From assembly GCA_030704615.1 (NCBI GenBank), contig CM060732.1, forward strand, positions 76,427,053-76,491,052: DNA of 64,000 nucleotides, in the 5' to 3' direction. Shown here piece by piece: positions 10,232 through 21,951 of the stretch. How positions within the stretch are numbered: position 1 is the stretch's first letter; every line of letters begins with the position of its first letter. Source of the stretch: Takakia lepidozioides (lineage: Eukaryota; Streptophyta; Takakiopsida; Takakiales; Takakiaceae). The position numbers were made by a program, and so were the translations under genes. The notes under the pieces were generated by a model. It saw nothing but the letters and a program-made list of their open reading frames with translations. It did not search any database and was not told the origin of the DNA.

Positions 10232-11340
10232 TGTTAGAGGGCTGCTTGGGACTTAGACGCTTTTACGGGATCTGTGGGGTACCCTTAATTTTTTACACAG
10301 ACTGAGACCAACATGAGCCTTAGGGGTGACAACAACAAGCTTTAAGGGGGGAGATACACAGCCCAACACAGTCCATTACAGCTCGACACAGCCAACACAG
10401 CCAGTCACAGTCAACATAGCCCGTCACAGCCAACACACCCGGCACAGCTTCGCACAGTCACATAGCCAGTCACAGCTTAACACAGCCGACACAGCCCGAC
10501 ACAGCCCGACACATTCCATCACAGTCCAACACAGCCCGTCACAGCCCGACACAAACCGCCACAGCTTCGCACAGCCCGACACAGCCGCCCACAGCCGCCA
10601 CAGCTTCGCACAGCCCTACACAGCCCGACATAGCCAGTCACAGCCCGCCACAGCCTGATACAGCCAGTCACAGCTCGGCACAGCTGGGGAACAGTTACCA
10701 TTGGTAGGGAACGACTATGGAGGAACGACATCTGAAAAAGGAACGTGTACTACAGAGATAACGGTTAGTTAGGAAAGCGGTTAGAACGGTTAGTAAAGAG
10801 ATAAAGCGGGAAGCGGGGACATCTCGGGGGATCACTTCTGGGGGAGAGGATCGCTTCTTGGAGGACTTCGGACATCACTGGGGGGAAATAAAGCGGAGAG
10901 TGCATCTTTGAGTAGAAAGAGGGAGAGCACGGAGTAGGAGGGGAACGATCTGTTGATGCTTGATGAATGCAAGCAGTAGAGTTGTAATGTAAAATTAGAG
11001 ACTTCATGGCTTTAGCCTGATACTTGATAGATATTAATCTGATTCATACTTCATACTCACACTCTGTAGAGAGATCTGAGTGAAGCTGTGGAATGAATGG
11101 ATGAGTTGATGGAATCCGATAGATTGCTGAAGCAATCTGATACTTAAATACCAACAGTAAGGTAACTAGCTAACATGAATACGGGAAGGAATACAAATAG
11201 GAAACACCCCCATGATACACTGGTTGTAGGTCATGACTGATTGTTCTGAGCGGGCTGAGTGCTTAGAGATTTCCAACTCTTCTATCTTGGAGTTCCCACC
11301 TCGGATAGCGAAGGGATGGGTGAGTAAAAGCCGCTCGACA
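10232..11340 (+). repeat. R2 5' LTR with CACAGCC array
   Basis: TG...CA termini, near-identical to 20780-21951 apart from array length. The tandem array occupies about 10371-10690 and consists of short CACAGCC-based units. The last 110 bases contain the ATG (11233) of a frame that runs on past the LTR. Confidence 0.93.
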
Positions 11341-11739
11341 TTTGGCGACCATACTGGGGAACTGGGTCATGAACAACCAGATGTGAGAGGCATCTGGTGG
11401 GATCATGGTGGATGGAGAATTAAAGAATTTGATGTGAATCAAATTCCCTGTGAAACTGAGAAGGAAAGATTGTCCAAACGATTCTTTCAGAGGTTCTTGG
11501 AATTGCCAGACGGTTGTAAAGAAAACATTCTTAAAAGAGTGCATGATGCTGACCCTGAATGGGGTCTGGAGAAAGGAGTGATAAAGATTTATCAGGTGGC
11601 CTGTAGAGGAAGAGCACGTTGGTTACCAACACTGGTTTATGTGATAGCATTGCTATCCATTAAGCGAGTAGAGTTTGAAGGCTGGGAGGAAAGAAAGGTG
11701 AATGTTTATACTCATATGCATGAGAACTTGTACTGGTAA
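11233..11739 (+). CDS. R2 5' open frame preceding gag, unknown function
   Basis: 168 codons from an ATG inside the 5' LTR, across the PBS, to TAA. It includes IWWDHGGWRIKEFDVNQIP, RFFQRFLELPDGCKENILK, RVHDADPEWGLEKG and WLPTLVYVIALLSIKRVEF. It has no stop although the later R2 genes have many. Codon usage and composition look protein-like. No known domain recognised. It would be the first frame on an LTR-driven transcript, either a small accessory protein or a relic of gag. Confidence 0.45.
   Translation: MTDCSERAECLEISNSSILEFPPRIAKGWVSKSRSTFGDHTGELGHEQPDVRGIWWDHGGWRIKEFDVNQIPCETEKERLSKRFFQRFLELPDGCKENILKRVHDADPEWGLEKGVIKIYQVACRGRARWLPTLVYVIALLSIKRVEFEGWEERKVNVYTHMHENLYW
11341..11362 (+). 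other. R2 primer-binding-site region
   Basis: TTTGGCGACCATACTGGGGA follows the LTR end CGACA immediately, in the position and style of a gypsy PBS. I cannot assign the primer tRNA from memory. Confidence 0.55.
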
Positions 11740-11948
11740 AGAACTGGATCCCAAAGGATATCTTGTGGATCAAACTCACACCAAGAACAGCTTTTCAGAC
11801 TTGTTTACCATATGGGTATATGGTAACGGAGACTTCTAGTATATCCAGAGGAACATTGAAGCTTGAGAGAAACCCAGGCATATACGAGAGATATTACAGA
11901 AGAGAGTTTTGGTTATTGCCACATTAAAAGAAATAAAAGACATGGGAC

Positions 11949-13905
11949 ATGAGTGATGAAAGAGAAGCTAGACTCCAGAGATATTCAGCAAAAAGAGAAA
12001 GCTATCTGAAAGCTAATTATCCATATCTTTGGGAGAGAGGAATAGACATAGGGGAATCATCTGGACCTCTCACACCATTAAGATCAGGGAGTACATCACC
12101 CATACCGGAAGAACTAGAGTTGGATGCCACTCCTTCTTTTTCTTTGAAAGAAAGATTAAGGGAATTGGTACGGGAAGAAGATCAATCACGAGGTGAAAGA
12201 TTTGAGGTACATCCCTGGATAAAAGATTTGACAGAAATCTTTGATAAGAGTTGGCATGGAACACCAAAAGCAGGAACTCCAGCTTCTAAAGCGGAGGGTG
12301 AAGAAGGAGGAGAGAATGTGGCAGAACCAACGGAGAGTTCAGACTCTCCAACACCATTGCAGTTGAGTTACATGAGTGAAGAAGAAACCCAAGGGCAGAA
12401 CTTGGAGGATGAAAATAGAGAGAAGAAATTGGAAGAGGAAGAGTATGAAGAAGTAGACCCAACAGCTGAGGTTGAGACTACAACCAAGACATCCCAACCC
12501 GTTGGACCTGGATCAAGTGGAGCACTTGGATCACAGGCCAACGAAGGTGTCGGCTCAGGGGGATCAGGCGGGCTGCCTGGATCTGGCTCTGGGGGGACAG
12601 GGAGTGTGGGAAGTAGTGCAACTGGAGCTGGGAATAATGTGAATATCGTGGGGCCAGTAGCAAGGAGTGCTCAGGGGCCACCACTTAGTGGAAGATCCAC
12701 CACAACTACAACAGGTCCTCAAGGACCAGCACCGGCAAGGGTGCCAGTACCTGTCGGTGGGCAGAAGGTAGGGCCACAGATGGCGTTACAACCAACACGG
12801 GCAAAACCACCTTTTCCAATATATTCAGGAAAAGGGGATCCCGATGTACACATAAGCCAATTTGAGCACATGTGTATAGTGAACAATGAGAATAGCGTTG
12901 ATGCCAAGATGAGATTGTTTCCTTGTTCACTTATCAAGAAAGCAAGTGAATGGTATGCAAGATTCCCTGATAATCATTTCCTAACCTGGAATGGCTTGAA
13001 TACAGCATTCCGAAATAGGTTCAGGACAAGTAAAACTGAGGATGAAGTGTATGGAAGTTTACAACAGTTAAAGCAAAAGAAGCATGAAATTGTTGAGGAG
13101 TATATGGAAAAGATGGAATTGATGATGAAAAAGCTGGCTGCTGTACCAGCACCAGGTTTACAGAAGACTTGGTTTGTGAGTGGACTAAGACCAGAGTTGC
13201 AGAAGAAAGTGGATATGTTACCCCATAATACAGTGGAGGAGGCATTTGAAACTGCAAATAGAATTGAGCAATTGGGAATGCTCAGGAGAGAGAAAAGGGA
13301 TGATGAGGACTCTGAGGATGAGTCAGATGAAGAAGAAGAGCAAGAACTGAAAAGGAAGAGTAAGAGAAAGGAGAAGTTGAAGAGGGATAACTATGAGAAA
13401 AGATTAGAAGAAATCTTGAAGAAATATGCCACAGAGGCTGCAACACATTAGAGGAAGGGTGTTTGGTGTGCAAAGTGCCTGAATGAAGGCCATACCACCA
13501 CTGAATGCCACATGAAGGAGAAACACTGTACTATCTGTAAGATGGATAACCATTCTACTGAGAATTGTTACTACAACAGAAGGACAGCTGCAAGAGAACC
13601 TAGGCAAGTAAGGGTGCATCAAGTGCAACTCCAGCCAAGAAGAAACAATGATCATGACCACTATGGTAGGCCTGGTGGTTATAACAATGGCATGGAAGGG
13701 AGAGGTAATTCAAGAGGGAATTACCAAGGAAATTCAGAGGAACTATTAGGGTAATCCAAGGGGGAATTACCAGCCAGGGAATCAGGATTACAGAAATAAT
13801 CCAAGAGCAGACCAAGGGCGAGGACCCAATGGTGAAGAACTGTGTTACTATTGTAATCAGCCAGGACATCGAAAGGCAGCCTGTTCGTTCTGGATTACAC
13901 CAGAA
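11949..13905 (+). pseudogene. R2 gag
   Basis: From ATG 11949 the frame runs 500 codons. An acidic, Gly/Ser-rich N-terminal half precedes a retrotransposon capsid region (FPCSLIKKASEWYARFP, TWNGLNTAFRNRFRT, VEEYMEKMELMMKKL). After TAG 13449-13451 the zinc knuckles follow: CAKCLNEGHTTTEC, CTICKMDNHSTENC and, after a frameshift near 13750, CYYCNQPGHRKAAC. All three are CX2CX4HX4C. Length is typical for Athila/Tat gag. It packages element RNA. Inactive in this copy. Confidence 0.88.
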
Positions 13906-14395
13906 TGAGATGAGAGCTCCTGTGAATGAGGGCCCAGTGGTGGCAGCTCACATGGTTAGGCCATGTGTTGTACCAGAAGTAAGTACAATGATAGTAACAA
14001 GAAGCAAAGCCAAACTAATACCTCCAGTAGTTGAGGAAGATGATGATAATGAAGATGGCAGTGATATGCCTGAAGATGATGAGGCTTGGAGAGATGAGAA
14101 GGAACTGCACAAGGAAGTGGCAGATACCATAAGGGAAATGTAGAAGAGTACTGATATTCCTGTGGCAGATTCCTCTGATTCTGATGGAGAAGAAGAAGTG
14201 AGTGAGGATGAAAGGAAGAAAGAAGTTGCAGACATGCAAAGTAATGAAGGGACTTTGGCTGAAGTAATATGCCAGACCAAAGCAGAGATTACCATTGGAC
14301 AGCTATTGGCTGTGGCACCTTAATGTAGACATAGGCTGTATCAAGCAATCAATCGAATTGCCCAGGAGACAAGAAACACAGACCTGAACAGCAAG

Positions 14396-14947
14396 GTGAC
14401 CAATTATAATGTGAAGCCGGAAGGGCGAGAAACAGTCATGGACTTTGATGATTCTATGCCAGTAATCCAATTGAGAATTGGAAGCACAGAACTAACTGAT
14501 GTACTGATAGATGGAGGCTCTGGAGTAAATATCATGACAGACCAATTAAGGAAGAAGCTTGGTCTAAGTAACATGAAACCAGCCCCATTTACAGTAACAA
14601 TGGCAGATCAAAGAAGTGTACAGCCATTGGGATTGATAAGAGGAGTTAAGATACAGATACAAAAGATGATCTTTATGATCACAGTAACTGTGTTAAAGAT
14701 GGATGAAGTCATGGAGGCTTACTCCTTATTATTGGGACGTCCGTGGCTGAAACAGGCCAGGGTATTCCATGACTGGAATTCTCAGTTACTAACTGTGTAT
14801 AATGGAATGCACGAGATACAAATTACCACCAAGAAATCTAGTAGATTACCTACTACGAGAAAACCTCGAGGGGTCAGAGAGTATGACTGGAGAGGAGGAC
14901 TGGATGAGGAGCAGGAAGCTACCCTGTTCGCTGCACACCCAGAGTGA
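14396..14947 (+). pseudogene. R2 aspartic protease
   Basis: VLIDGGSGVNIMTDQLRKKL is the retropepsin active-site strand, with Asp-Gly-Gly in place of the usual Asp-Ser/Thr-Gly as in several plant gypsy elements. The flap region and LLLGRPWLKQARVFHDWN follow, typical of plant elements. An acidic stretch (13980-14320) links it to gag and is broken by stops at 14141 and 14322. A TGA closes it before RT. Confidence 0.8.
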
Positions 14948-14962
14948 GAGCAGGTTGCAGAG

Positions 14963-16640
14963 ATGCGGCTGGAAGGCCTAAGTTGTTTAAGAGGTATCTA
15001 CTGTGGTGTAGTGTCAGCAACACCAATTGAAGAGGAAACCAGCAGTTACCCATCACATTTCTATGAAGAAAGAGAAGGAGAAATGGAAATCCTAGAGGAA
15101 CCAGCCACTGTGAGTTTACATGATGAAGTGGTGACTGGTTGGACAATCACAGCTGATGAGCAGGTGAGGGAAGTGAATGTGGGAACTGAAGAGGAAACAA
15201 GGATGGTGAAGGTAGGAGCTGATTTGGAGCCAGAATTCTTTGAAGAAGCTAAGAGTTTGTTCATCAAATACAGAGATGTATTTGCTTGGAGCTATGAGGA
15301 TCTAAAAGGGATACCACCTGAAATATGTCAGCATAAGATTGAACTGGAACCAGGATCAGTACCAATCAAGCAGGCAAGGTACAGAATGAATCCCAACTAT
15401 GCACAGAAGGTTGGAGAAGAGATCAAGAAGTTGGCTGAGGCTAAGTTTATATACCCAATAGAGTATACAACTTGGTTGTCACCCATTGTGATAGTTCCCA
15501 AAAAGAATGGTAAACTAAGAGTTTGTGTGAACTATAAGAAGTTGAATGCTTGGACGAAGAAGGATCCATTTCCCTTGCCATTCACAGAAGCAGTATTGGA
15601 CACTGTGGCAGGCCATGAAATGTACTCATTCATGGATGGCTTCAGTGGATATAATCAAGTGCAAGTGACAGAAGAAGACTAGGGAAAGACAGCTTTCATC
15701 ACAGACTGGGGTGCTTATGCATACAAAGTCATGCCTTTTGGACTTTGTAATGCACCAGCAACATTTTAGAGAGTGATAAGTGAATCTTTTCATGAGTATC
15801 TGGATGATTTCATGCAGGTGTTCTTGGATGATTTCAGTGTGTACAGCTCTAAGAATGAGCACTTGCATAAGTTGGAGTTATGTCTGGCCAGATGCAGGAT
15901 GAGAGGTCTGGGCCTGAATCCAGAGAAGTGTACTTTCTGTGTGAACTCAGGGGTGCTTCTGGGACACATTGTGTGTAAGATGGGATTTCTTGTGGATCCC
16001 AGGAAAACAGAGGCCATTAAAGCCTCTCCACCACCAGTAAATGTTAAGAGTCTAAGGAGATTCCTTGGGCAAACCAGTTATTACAGAAGATTTGTCAAAA
16101 GGTATGCACAGATAGCAGCACCATTGAGCAAGTTTCTGAAGAAAGATGCAGTGTTTGCATGGACAACTGAATGTCAACAGGCTTTTGAGGAACTTACATT
16201 GTCAGTAACAACTACACCTGTGCTGATTAACCCTCACTGGCATGTAGTATTTCATGTTCATTGTGATGCCTCAGGAGAAGCGTTGGGAGCGGTGTTAGCC
16301 CAAAATGTTACAGGAAATATAGATTCACCTGTGTACTATGCTAGCAGGTTGATGAACAGTGCTGAAAGAAATTATAGCACAACGGAAAGAGAAGCATTGG
16401 CAATGATCTATGCAGTGAAGAAATTCAGGCATTGCCTGTTGGGCAAGAAGTTTATGTTCTATGTGGATCACTAGGCTCTGATATACCTGGTAAACAAACC
16501 TCTGATAAGCGGAAGAATAGCAAGATGGTTGATAATCTTGCACGAGTTTGAGTTCAAGGTTGTTTACAAGCCTGGGAGGCTGCATCTTGTGGCGGATCAC
16601 TTGTCACGGTTATCAACAGGAGAACCAGCCGTGGGAGTAG
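14963..16640 (+). pseudogene. R2 reverse transcriptase and RNase H
   Basis: RT motifs: WLSPIVIVPKKNGKLRVCVN, SFMDGFSGYNQVQV, KVMPFGLCNAPATF, VFLDDFSVYS (catalytic DD near 15825), LGHIVCKMGFLVDP and FLGQTSYYRRFVKRYA. RNase H: VHCDASGEALGAVLAQ, NYSTTEREALAMIYAVKKF, then [16 protein letters not shown]. Stops at 15680, 15767 and 16472 are all TAG; the last two fall where family members carry Gln (ATF-Q-R, DH-Q-AL). The block would be active with those three codons intact, so decay is recent or limited. Confidence 0.92.
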
Positions 16641-17943
16641 ATGATCAATTACCAGATGCGAGTCTATTTGCAGTGGAGGTGCAGGGAAGTGCAGATGACT
16701 GGTTAGATTGGCAGTGGCCAATCAGATACTACCTTGCTCATGGTCAGTGCCCACCAAGTTATGGAAAGGAGCAGAGAAAGAGAATTGCTATCAAGGCTCT
16801 ACCTTACACTATGGTAGGGAGCAGAATGTATAAGCTAGGACCAGATGGAGTGCTGAAGCGATGCTTGTACCACCATGAAGTAAATAAAGTTTTGGAGGAA
16901 GTTCATAAAGGAGTGGCTGGAGGTCATTTTGGAGAAGAGACTACCAGTAGGAAGATACTACTGGCAGGTTACTGGTGGCCTACTTTGTTCAAAGATGTAC
17001 ACAAGTATTGTCAGAGTTGTGATGAATGTCAGAGGCTAGGACCTTTGCAAAGATCTGGGAAGATGGCTTTGCATCCTACAATGCCTACGGAACCATTTCA
17101 GAAATGGGGACTAGATTTTGTTGGACCAATAAACCCACCAGCCAAGAATACACAGAACAAGTACATAATTACAGCCATTGATTATACTACGAAGTGGGTG
17201 GAAGCTAAAGCTTTGAGGGACAACACATCCAAGTCCACAGCAAGGTTCCTGTATTAGAACATACTTACACGATTTGGCTGTCCCTTGGAATTTATCAGTG
17301 ATCAGGGAAGTCACTTCATTAATGAGACCATTGAATTATTGACTAAAGAGGTCATGATTGTGCATAGGAAGAGTACAACATATTACCCACAGGGTAATGG
17401 GCAGGCAGAGGCTACCAACAAAATACTATGTATTATCTTGGCTAAGATAGTCAATGCAAACAGAATGGATTGGGATACAAAGCTGCTGACAGCTTTGTGG
17501 TCATACAGGACTCCATATAAAGTCACCACTAAGTATACACCATTCCAATTAGTTTATGGTATGGAAGCTTTACTTCCAGTGGAGTTTTTGTTACCTACCA
17601 TGAGAACTGAATGAGGAAGAAGAATGGAATTGGAAGATTCGATTAAGGTCAGGAAACATGAATTATACCATGTGGAAGAAGTACGAGCTGATGCAGCTGA
17701 CAACATGACCAGAATTCAGAGGAAAAGGAAGGATCAGTTTGATGAAGGGAGGTTGAAGACTTTTAAAACAGGAGATTTGGTTTTGTGGTTACAAAAGAAG
17801 GGAAAGATTAAAGCTTCTAAGCTTAAATCGTCATGGAAGGGACCTTATGTCATACAAAAGATGTATGATAACAACACGGCCATGTTATAAACCATTAACA
17901 AAGAGATGCTGGGGAGAGTCAATGCCAACAAGTTGAAATGATA
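16641..17943 (+). pseudogene. R2 integrase
   Basis: HHCC finger ([17 protein letters not shown]). Catalytic core with Asp in WGLDFVGPI, Asp in FISDQGSHF and Glu in QGNGQAEATNK. C-terminal region with FQLVYGMEALLPVEF and LKSSWKGPYVIQKMYDN. TAG at 17255-17257, TGA at 17612 and TAA at 17888 interrupt it. No chromodomain follows, as expected for the Athila/Tat branch. Its tail runs to about 17943 before the internal repeat array. Confidence 0.9.
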
Positions 17944-18084
17944 CAGTGGTATCCATGACAAACCATTGAGGCACGATTTGCATATAGAAACACAGGAACA
18001 GTCAGGGGCTACCCTAGTAATACCAACGGAACATGAAGTACTTGTCGTAAAACCAATTGTGTATGGTCTGAACAAAGAACACAG

Positions 18085-18430
18085 GTGTTCGAACAGCTAT
18101 CACAGCCCAACACAGGGTCACACAGCCTATCACAGCCCAACACAGGGTCAAACAGCCTATCACAGCCCATCATGGCGCGACACAGCCTATCACAGCCATC
18201 AAGGCGCGACACAGCCTATCACAGCCCATCACGGCGCAACACATCCTATCACAGCCCATCACAGTGTCACATAGCCTATCACAACCCATCACAGCGTGAC
18301 ACAGCCTATCACAACCTACCACAGCGTGTCACAGCCTATCACAGCTTACCACAGTGCGACACAGCCTATCAGAGCGTACCACAATATGACATAGCCTGTC
18401 ACAGCTCAACACAGCCTACCAGGGTTACAC
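18085..18430 (+). repeat. Internal CACAGCC array of R2
   Basis: Units of about 30 bp of the type cacagcctatcacagcccat repeat roughly ten times with growing divergence. The core heptamer is that of the LTR arrays, but the longer unit differs, so the internal array expanded independently. It separates integrase from the downstream frames. Confidence 0.88.
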
Positions 18431-19125
18431 AGTCCATAGGATCCGTGACAGGTGGACGTGGGTTAACATCCGGAGAGTGGCCGGCGGAAAAGTGGACGGA
18501 GGCACGTTTAAAAATAGACACGTGGACGCCAGGGCGAGACACACAGCCGGACATGGAGTGCAAAGCCAAGTGTCATCAAGGAAGAAGACAAAATTGGCCG
18601 TCAAAGTACCTACCCGACACATTAACTTATTATAGGCCCATTAATGCATACAGGGAAAGGGTAACGGAACCCTTTAAAAGTACCGAAAAGCGAAATCCAT
18701 GTCACATGTGCTATCCTAGTGGACAGTCCAGAGTGGAAAATCCATGGAAGGAAATTAAATCTAAAATCCAGTCACAGCGGTTACAGCCAATCATAAGCCA
18801 GAAGCAGGATCAAGAAATTGGAGGGATTTTAAGCGCAAGAGTCGGCGTCGTTCCAAGTAACGGGCGTCTCGACGGGACAGTCCATCAATGCTATAGCTTT
18901 GAAGCTATGGAGGAACTAACAGACTATACGCTCGCGATACTACTTACGCAGTGGCACGGGGATAGAAGAACAGAGAGTATCTTTTCTCTTAATCGATGCT
19001 TGCAAGCCCCGCAGGCTTACAAGAAATTACCCATAGCATTTTGTGGCAACCATACGTTTATGCTTTGTGCACTACAGGCATTTCTTCAATTGTTACAGCA
19101 AAACCTTTTTGTGGGTCTAGAATGA
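18431..19125 (+). CDS. R2 open frame after the internal array, unknown
   Basis: The frame that reads through the array stays open for about 230 further codons (GEWPAEKWTEARLKIDTW, CHMCYPSGQSRVENPWK, LTDYTLAILLTQWHGDRR) to TGA at 19125. I recognise no domain. It may be non-coding sequence open by chance, or the start of the third R2 gene that follows. Low confidence as a gene. Confidence 0.25.
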
Positions 19126-20590
19126 AGAGAGTGAGAGGAATGGAAGAAATCAGGGTGAAGAGCACCACAATCCTACAGAAACAAACGATTGCTACTCCAC
19201 AGGCGGTACAGTTACTGAAGGAGCTGCGATTAGAAGGATTGCAAAGCAAAGATTGGACATTGCACCATAGGCAGTACATGTTACAATTCTTGTAGAACTT
19301 TGAGCCTAGGACAGGAGCAACAACGGTGAAGGGAGTTGAATTAGAAATTACTCCCCTATACCTACAACAATTGTTTGAATTGCCATCAGGTCAGGTATTG
19401 CCACAACTACTATAGACAATGTCTATAGTAGGATAGCAGAGCTACAAGAGGATGTAGACGGCATGCAGACTCAGGTGGAGGACCTGACATCAAATATTGA
19501 CAAGAGAGTCTTTGTATCTGAGGAGCAGCTGATGGCTTCTTATTTACAAGCCAGAACTTTTCAGTCTTCTTCGCAGGGGGTGCAGGAGCCAGTGCCACCA
19601 ACACCACAACAAGTCACAGTGACAGTAGCTGACCCTGTTCTTACTATAGCCATACCACAGCCACCACAGCCTGAGGTATGGGGGGATGCTGCTTTTAACC
19701 CACCTAAAACTCCTGCTGCATGGGAGTACAGTCGGGCTATGATTATGCCCTTCAACCAAATTCCCATTGTATTGGATTTGGCTTGGAAGGAATTTAGTCC
19801 TCCACAGTCGTTGGCACATTACTACCAGATCATGCGCATTTGGCTGCCAGTGGCAACTAGGACTAAGGTTCTTCCAAACAATCGACCCATTGAGGATCAT
19901 CACTTTGCAAGGTACTGACATGAAGCAAGTACCATGTTGAAGGAATTAATTGCCTTCCAAGTTGTACATGGATTCATTTATACGAAGACCAAGGAAGTAG
20001 CAAGTATTGTCATGGGCTGCGGGTTATACTATGCTGCTTGTTTTCTGGCACGTTATCACATTGAACAGCAGAAGATGCAATCGTGCTTTCTGAGTTATTC
20101 CAGTGGGGATCATTGGGTCTTACCTTCAGTGCCACCTCATATGTACCTATATGAGGCAAAAGTTATGATGCAAAAGGATTCTCAAATTCGTTCATGGTTT
20201 CATGCGGCCTGGAAAAATTTGTCAACACATAAATTCGGGCCTGACGATATTTTCTTTAAGGGCCATGAGGCATGGAAAAACTTGCATAATTCACAAGTCA
20301 TTGGTACCCCACTCACCTGGACAGACAAGGAGCTCAGGGTCTTCACCAATTTTGCCATTCAGCGCTTACAGCAAGTTTTGCAGTTTAAACTTCCAGACAT
20401 GGTGGGACAACATTGTATGCCCCAGATGATTCCACAAAAAGTTCGGCCGTTAAAACACCTGAGATGCGATGAGGATTATGATACTATTGGTTCTTCAGCG
20501 GACTTTTTTGACATGGCAGAGGACTATGCAATTCAGATGGCAGAGAAGAAACGACGGGGGTCTCCTATGCCTGAAAGATTACCTTGATAT
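19119..20590 (+). pseudogene. R2 third gene in the env position, unknown function
   Basis: A reading broken by stops at 19293, 19413 and 19916 gives coherent protein: VKGVELEITPLYLQQLFELP, a coiled segment (DVDGMQTQVEDLTSNIDKR), WEYSRAMIMPFNQIPIVLDL, then a 217-codon block with VVHGFIYTKTKEVASIV, YYAACFLARYHIEQQKMQ and RVFTNFAIQRLQQVLQFKLP. The VKGVELEITP...ELP piece recalls the putative plant transposon protein domain found in Athila/Tat third frames. That is inference from memory. No signal peptide or clear membrane anchor, so an envelope role is not supported. Confidence 0.5.
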
Positions 20591-20760
20591 CAGCCAAAAG
20601 AGGGACTGACATATCCAGGTAGTGTTCAATCATCTCCCTCAACCAGTGACAGGACACGGGCTCGCACACGGAGTCCTTCACGAGACTCTCAACGTCACAA
20701 GGGTGCTCGCTCACAAAGGTTTGCTAATCCCAAACAGTAAACCGTGAGGACACGGCTTTT

Positions 20761-20779
20761 TGAGAGGATGAGGGGTAAA
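20761..20779 (+). other. R2 polypurine tract
   Basis: TGAGAGGATGAGGGGTAAA lies directly before the 3' LTR start TGTTAG, the position of the plus-strand primer. Confidence 0.8.
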
Positions 20780-21951
20780 TGTTAGAGGGCTGCTTGGGAC
20801 TTAGACGCTTTTACGGGATCTGTGGGGTACCCTTAATTTTTTACACAGACTAAGACCGACAGGAGCCTTCGGGGTGACAACAACAGGCTTTAAGGGAGGA
20901 GATACACAGCCCAACACAGTCCATCACAGCCCGACACAGCCGACACAGCCGGTCACAGTCAACACAGCCCGTCACAGTCCAACACAGCCAGTCACAGTCA
21001 ACACAGCCCGTCACAGCTTCGCACAGTCACACAGCCAGTCACAGCTTAACACAGCCGACACAGCCCGACATAGTCGCACAGCCAGTCACAGCTCGACACA
21101 GCCCGACACAGCCCGACACAGTCCATCACAGTCCAACACAGCCCGTCACAACCCGACACAGCCGCCACAGCTTCGCACAGCCCTACACAGCCCGACACAG
21201 CTAGTCACAGCCCGCCATAGCCTGATACAGCCAGTCACAGCTCGGCACAGCTCGCCATAGCCTGATACAGCCAGTCACAGCTCGGCACAGCTGGGGAACA
21301 GTTACCATTGGCAGGGAACGACTATGGGGGAACGACATCTGAAAAAAGAACGTGTACTACAGAGATAACGGTTAGTTAGGAAAGCGGTTAGAACGGCTAG
21401 TAAAGAGATAAAGCGGGAAGCGGGGACATCTCGGGGGATCACTTCTGGGGGAGAGGATCGCTTCTTGGAGGACTTCGGACATCACTGGGGGGAAATGAAG
21501 CGGAGAGCGCATCTTTGAGTAGAAAGAGGGAGAGCACGGAGTAGGAGGGGAACGATCTGTTGATGCTTGATGAATTCAAGCAGTAGAGTTGTAATGTAGA
21601 ACAGATTAGAGACTTCATGGCTTCAGCCTGATACTTGATAGATATTAATCTGATTCATACTTCATACTCACACTGTGTAGAGAGATCTGAGTGAAGCTAT
21701 GGAATGAATGGATGAGTTGATGGAATCCGATAGATTGCTGAAGCAATCTGATACTTAAATACCAACAGTAAGGTAACTAGCTAACATGAATACGGGAAGG
21801 AATACAAATAGGAAACACCCCCATGTTACACTGGTTGTAGGTCATGACTGATTGTTCTGAGCGGGCTGAGTGCTTAGAGATTTCCAACTCTTCTATCTTG
21901 GAGTTCCCACCTCGGATAATGAAGGGATGGGTGAGTAAGAGCCGCTCGACA
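20780..21951 (+). repeat. R2 3' LTR with CACAGCC array
   Basis: Near-identical to the 5' LTR but about 60 bp longer because the array (about 20905-21295) holds more units. Ends GCTCGACA followed by the target duplication actac at 21952-21956. Confidence 0.93.

Larger units (their letters stand above)
10232..21951 (+). mobile_element. R2, complete Ty3/gypsy (Athila/Tat-like) LTR retrotransposon
   Basis: Two LTRs (10232-11340, 1109 bp; 20780-21951, 1172 bp) start TGTTAGAGGG and end GCTCGACA. They are flanked by the duplication actac (10227-10231 and 21952-21956). Internal order: short 5' frame, gag, protease, RT-RNase H, integrase, CACAGCC array, further open frames, polypurine tract. The FLDDFSVYS RT box and the extra frames after integrase recall the Athila/Tat branch. 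Coding regions carry many stops, often TAG. It is inserted in DNA upstream of R1 gag. Confidence 0.95.

Noticed and set aside
1778-17257. TAG stops as RNA-edited or suppressed codons
   Set aside because: U-to-C editing acts on organelle transcripts, TGA and TAA stops and frameshifts are also present, and decay of methylated CAG explains the bias more simply.
19463-20587. R2 third gene as a retroviral-type envelope
   Set aside because: No signal peptide, furin-type site or convincing transmembrane anchor is visible.
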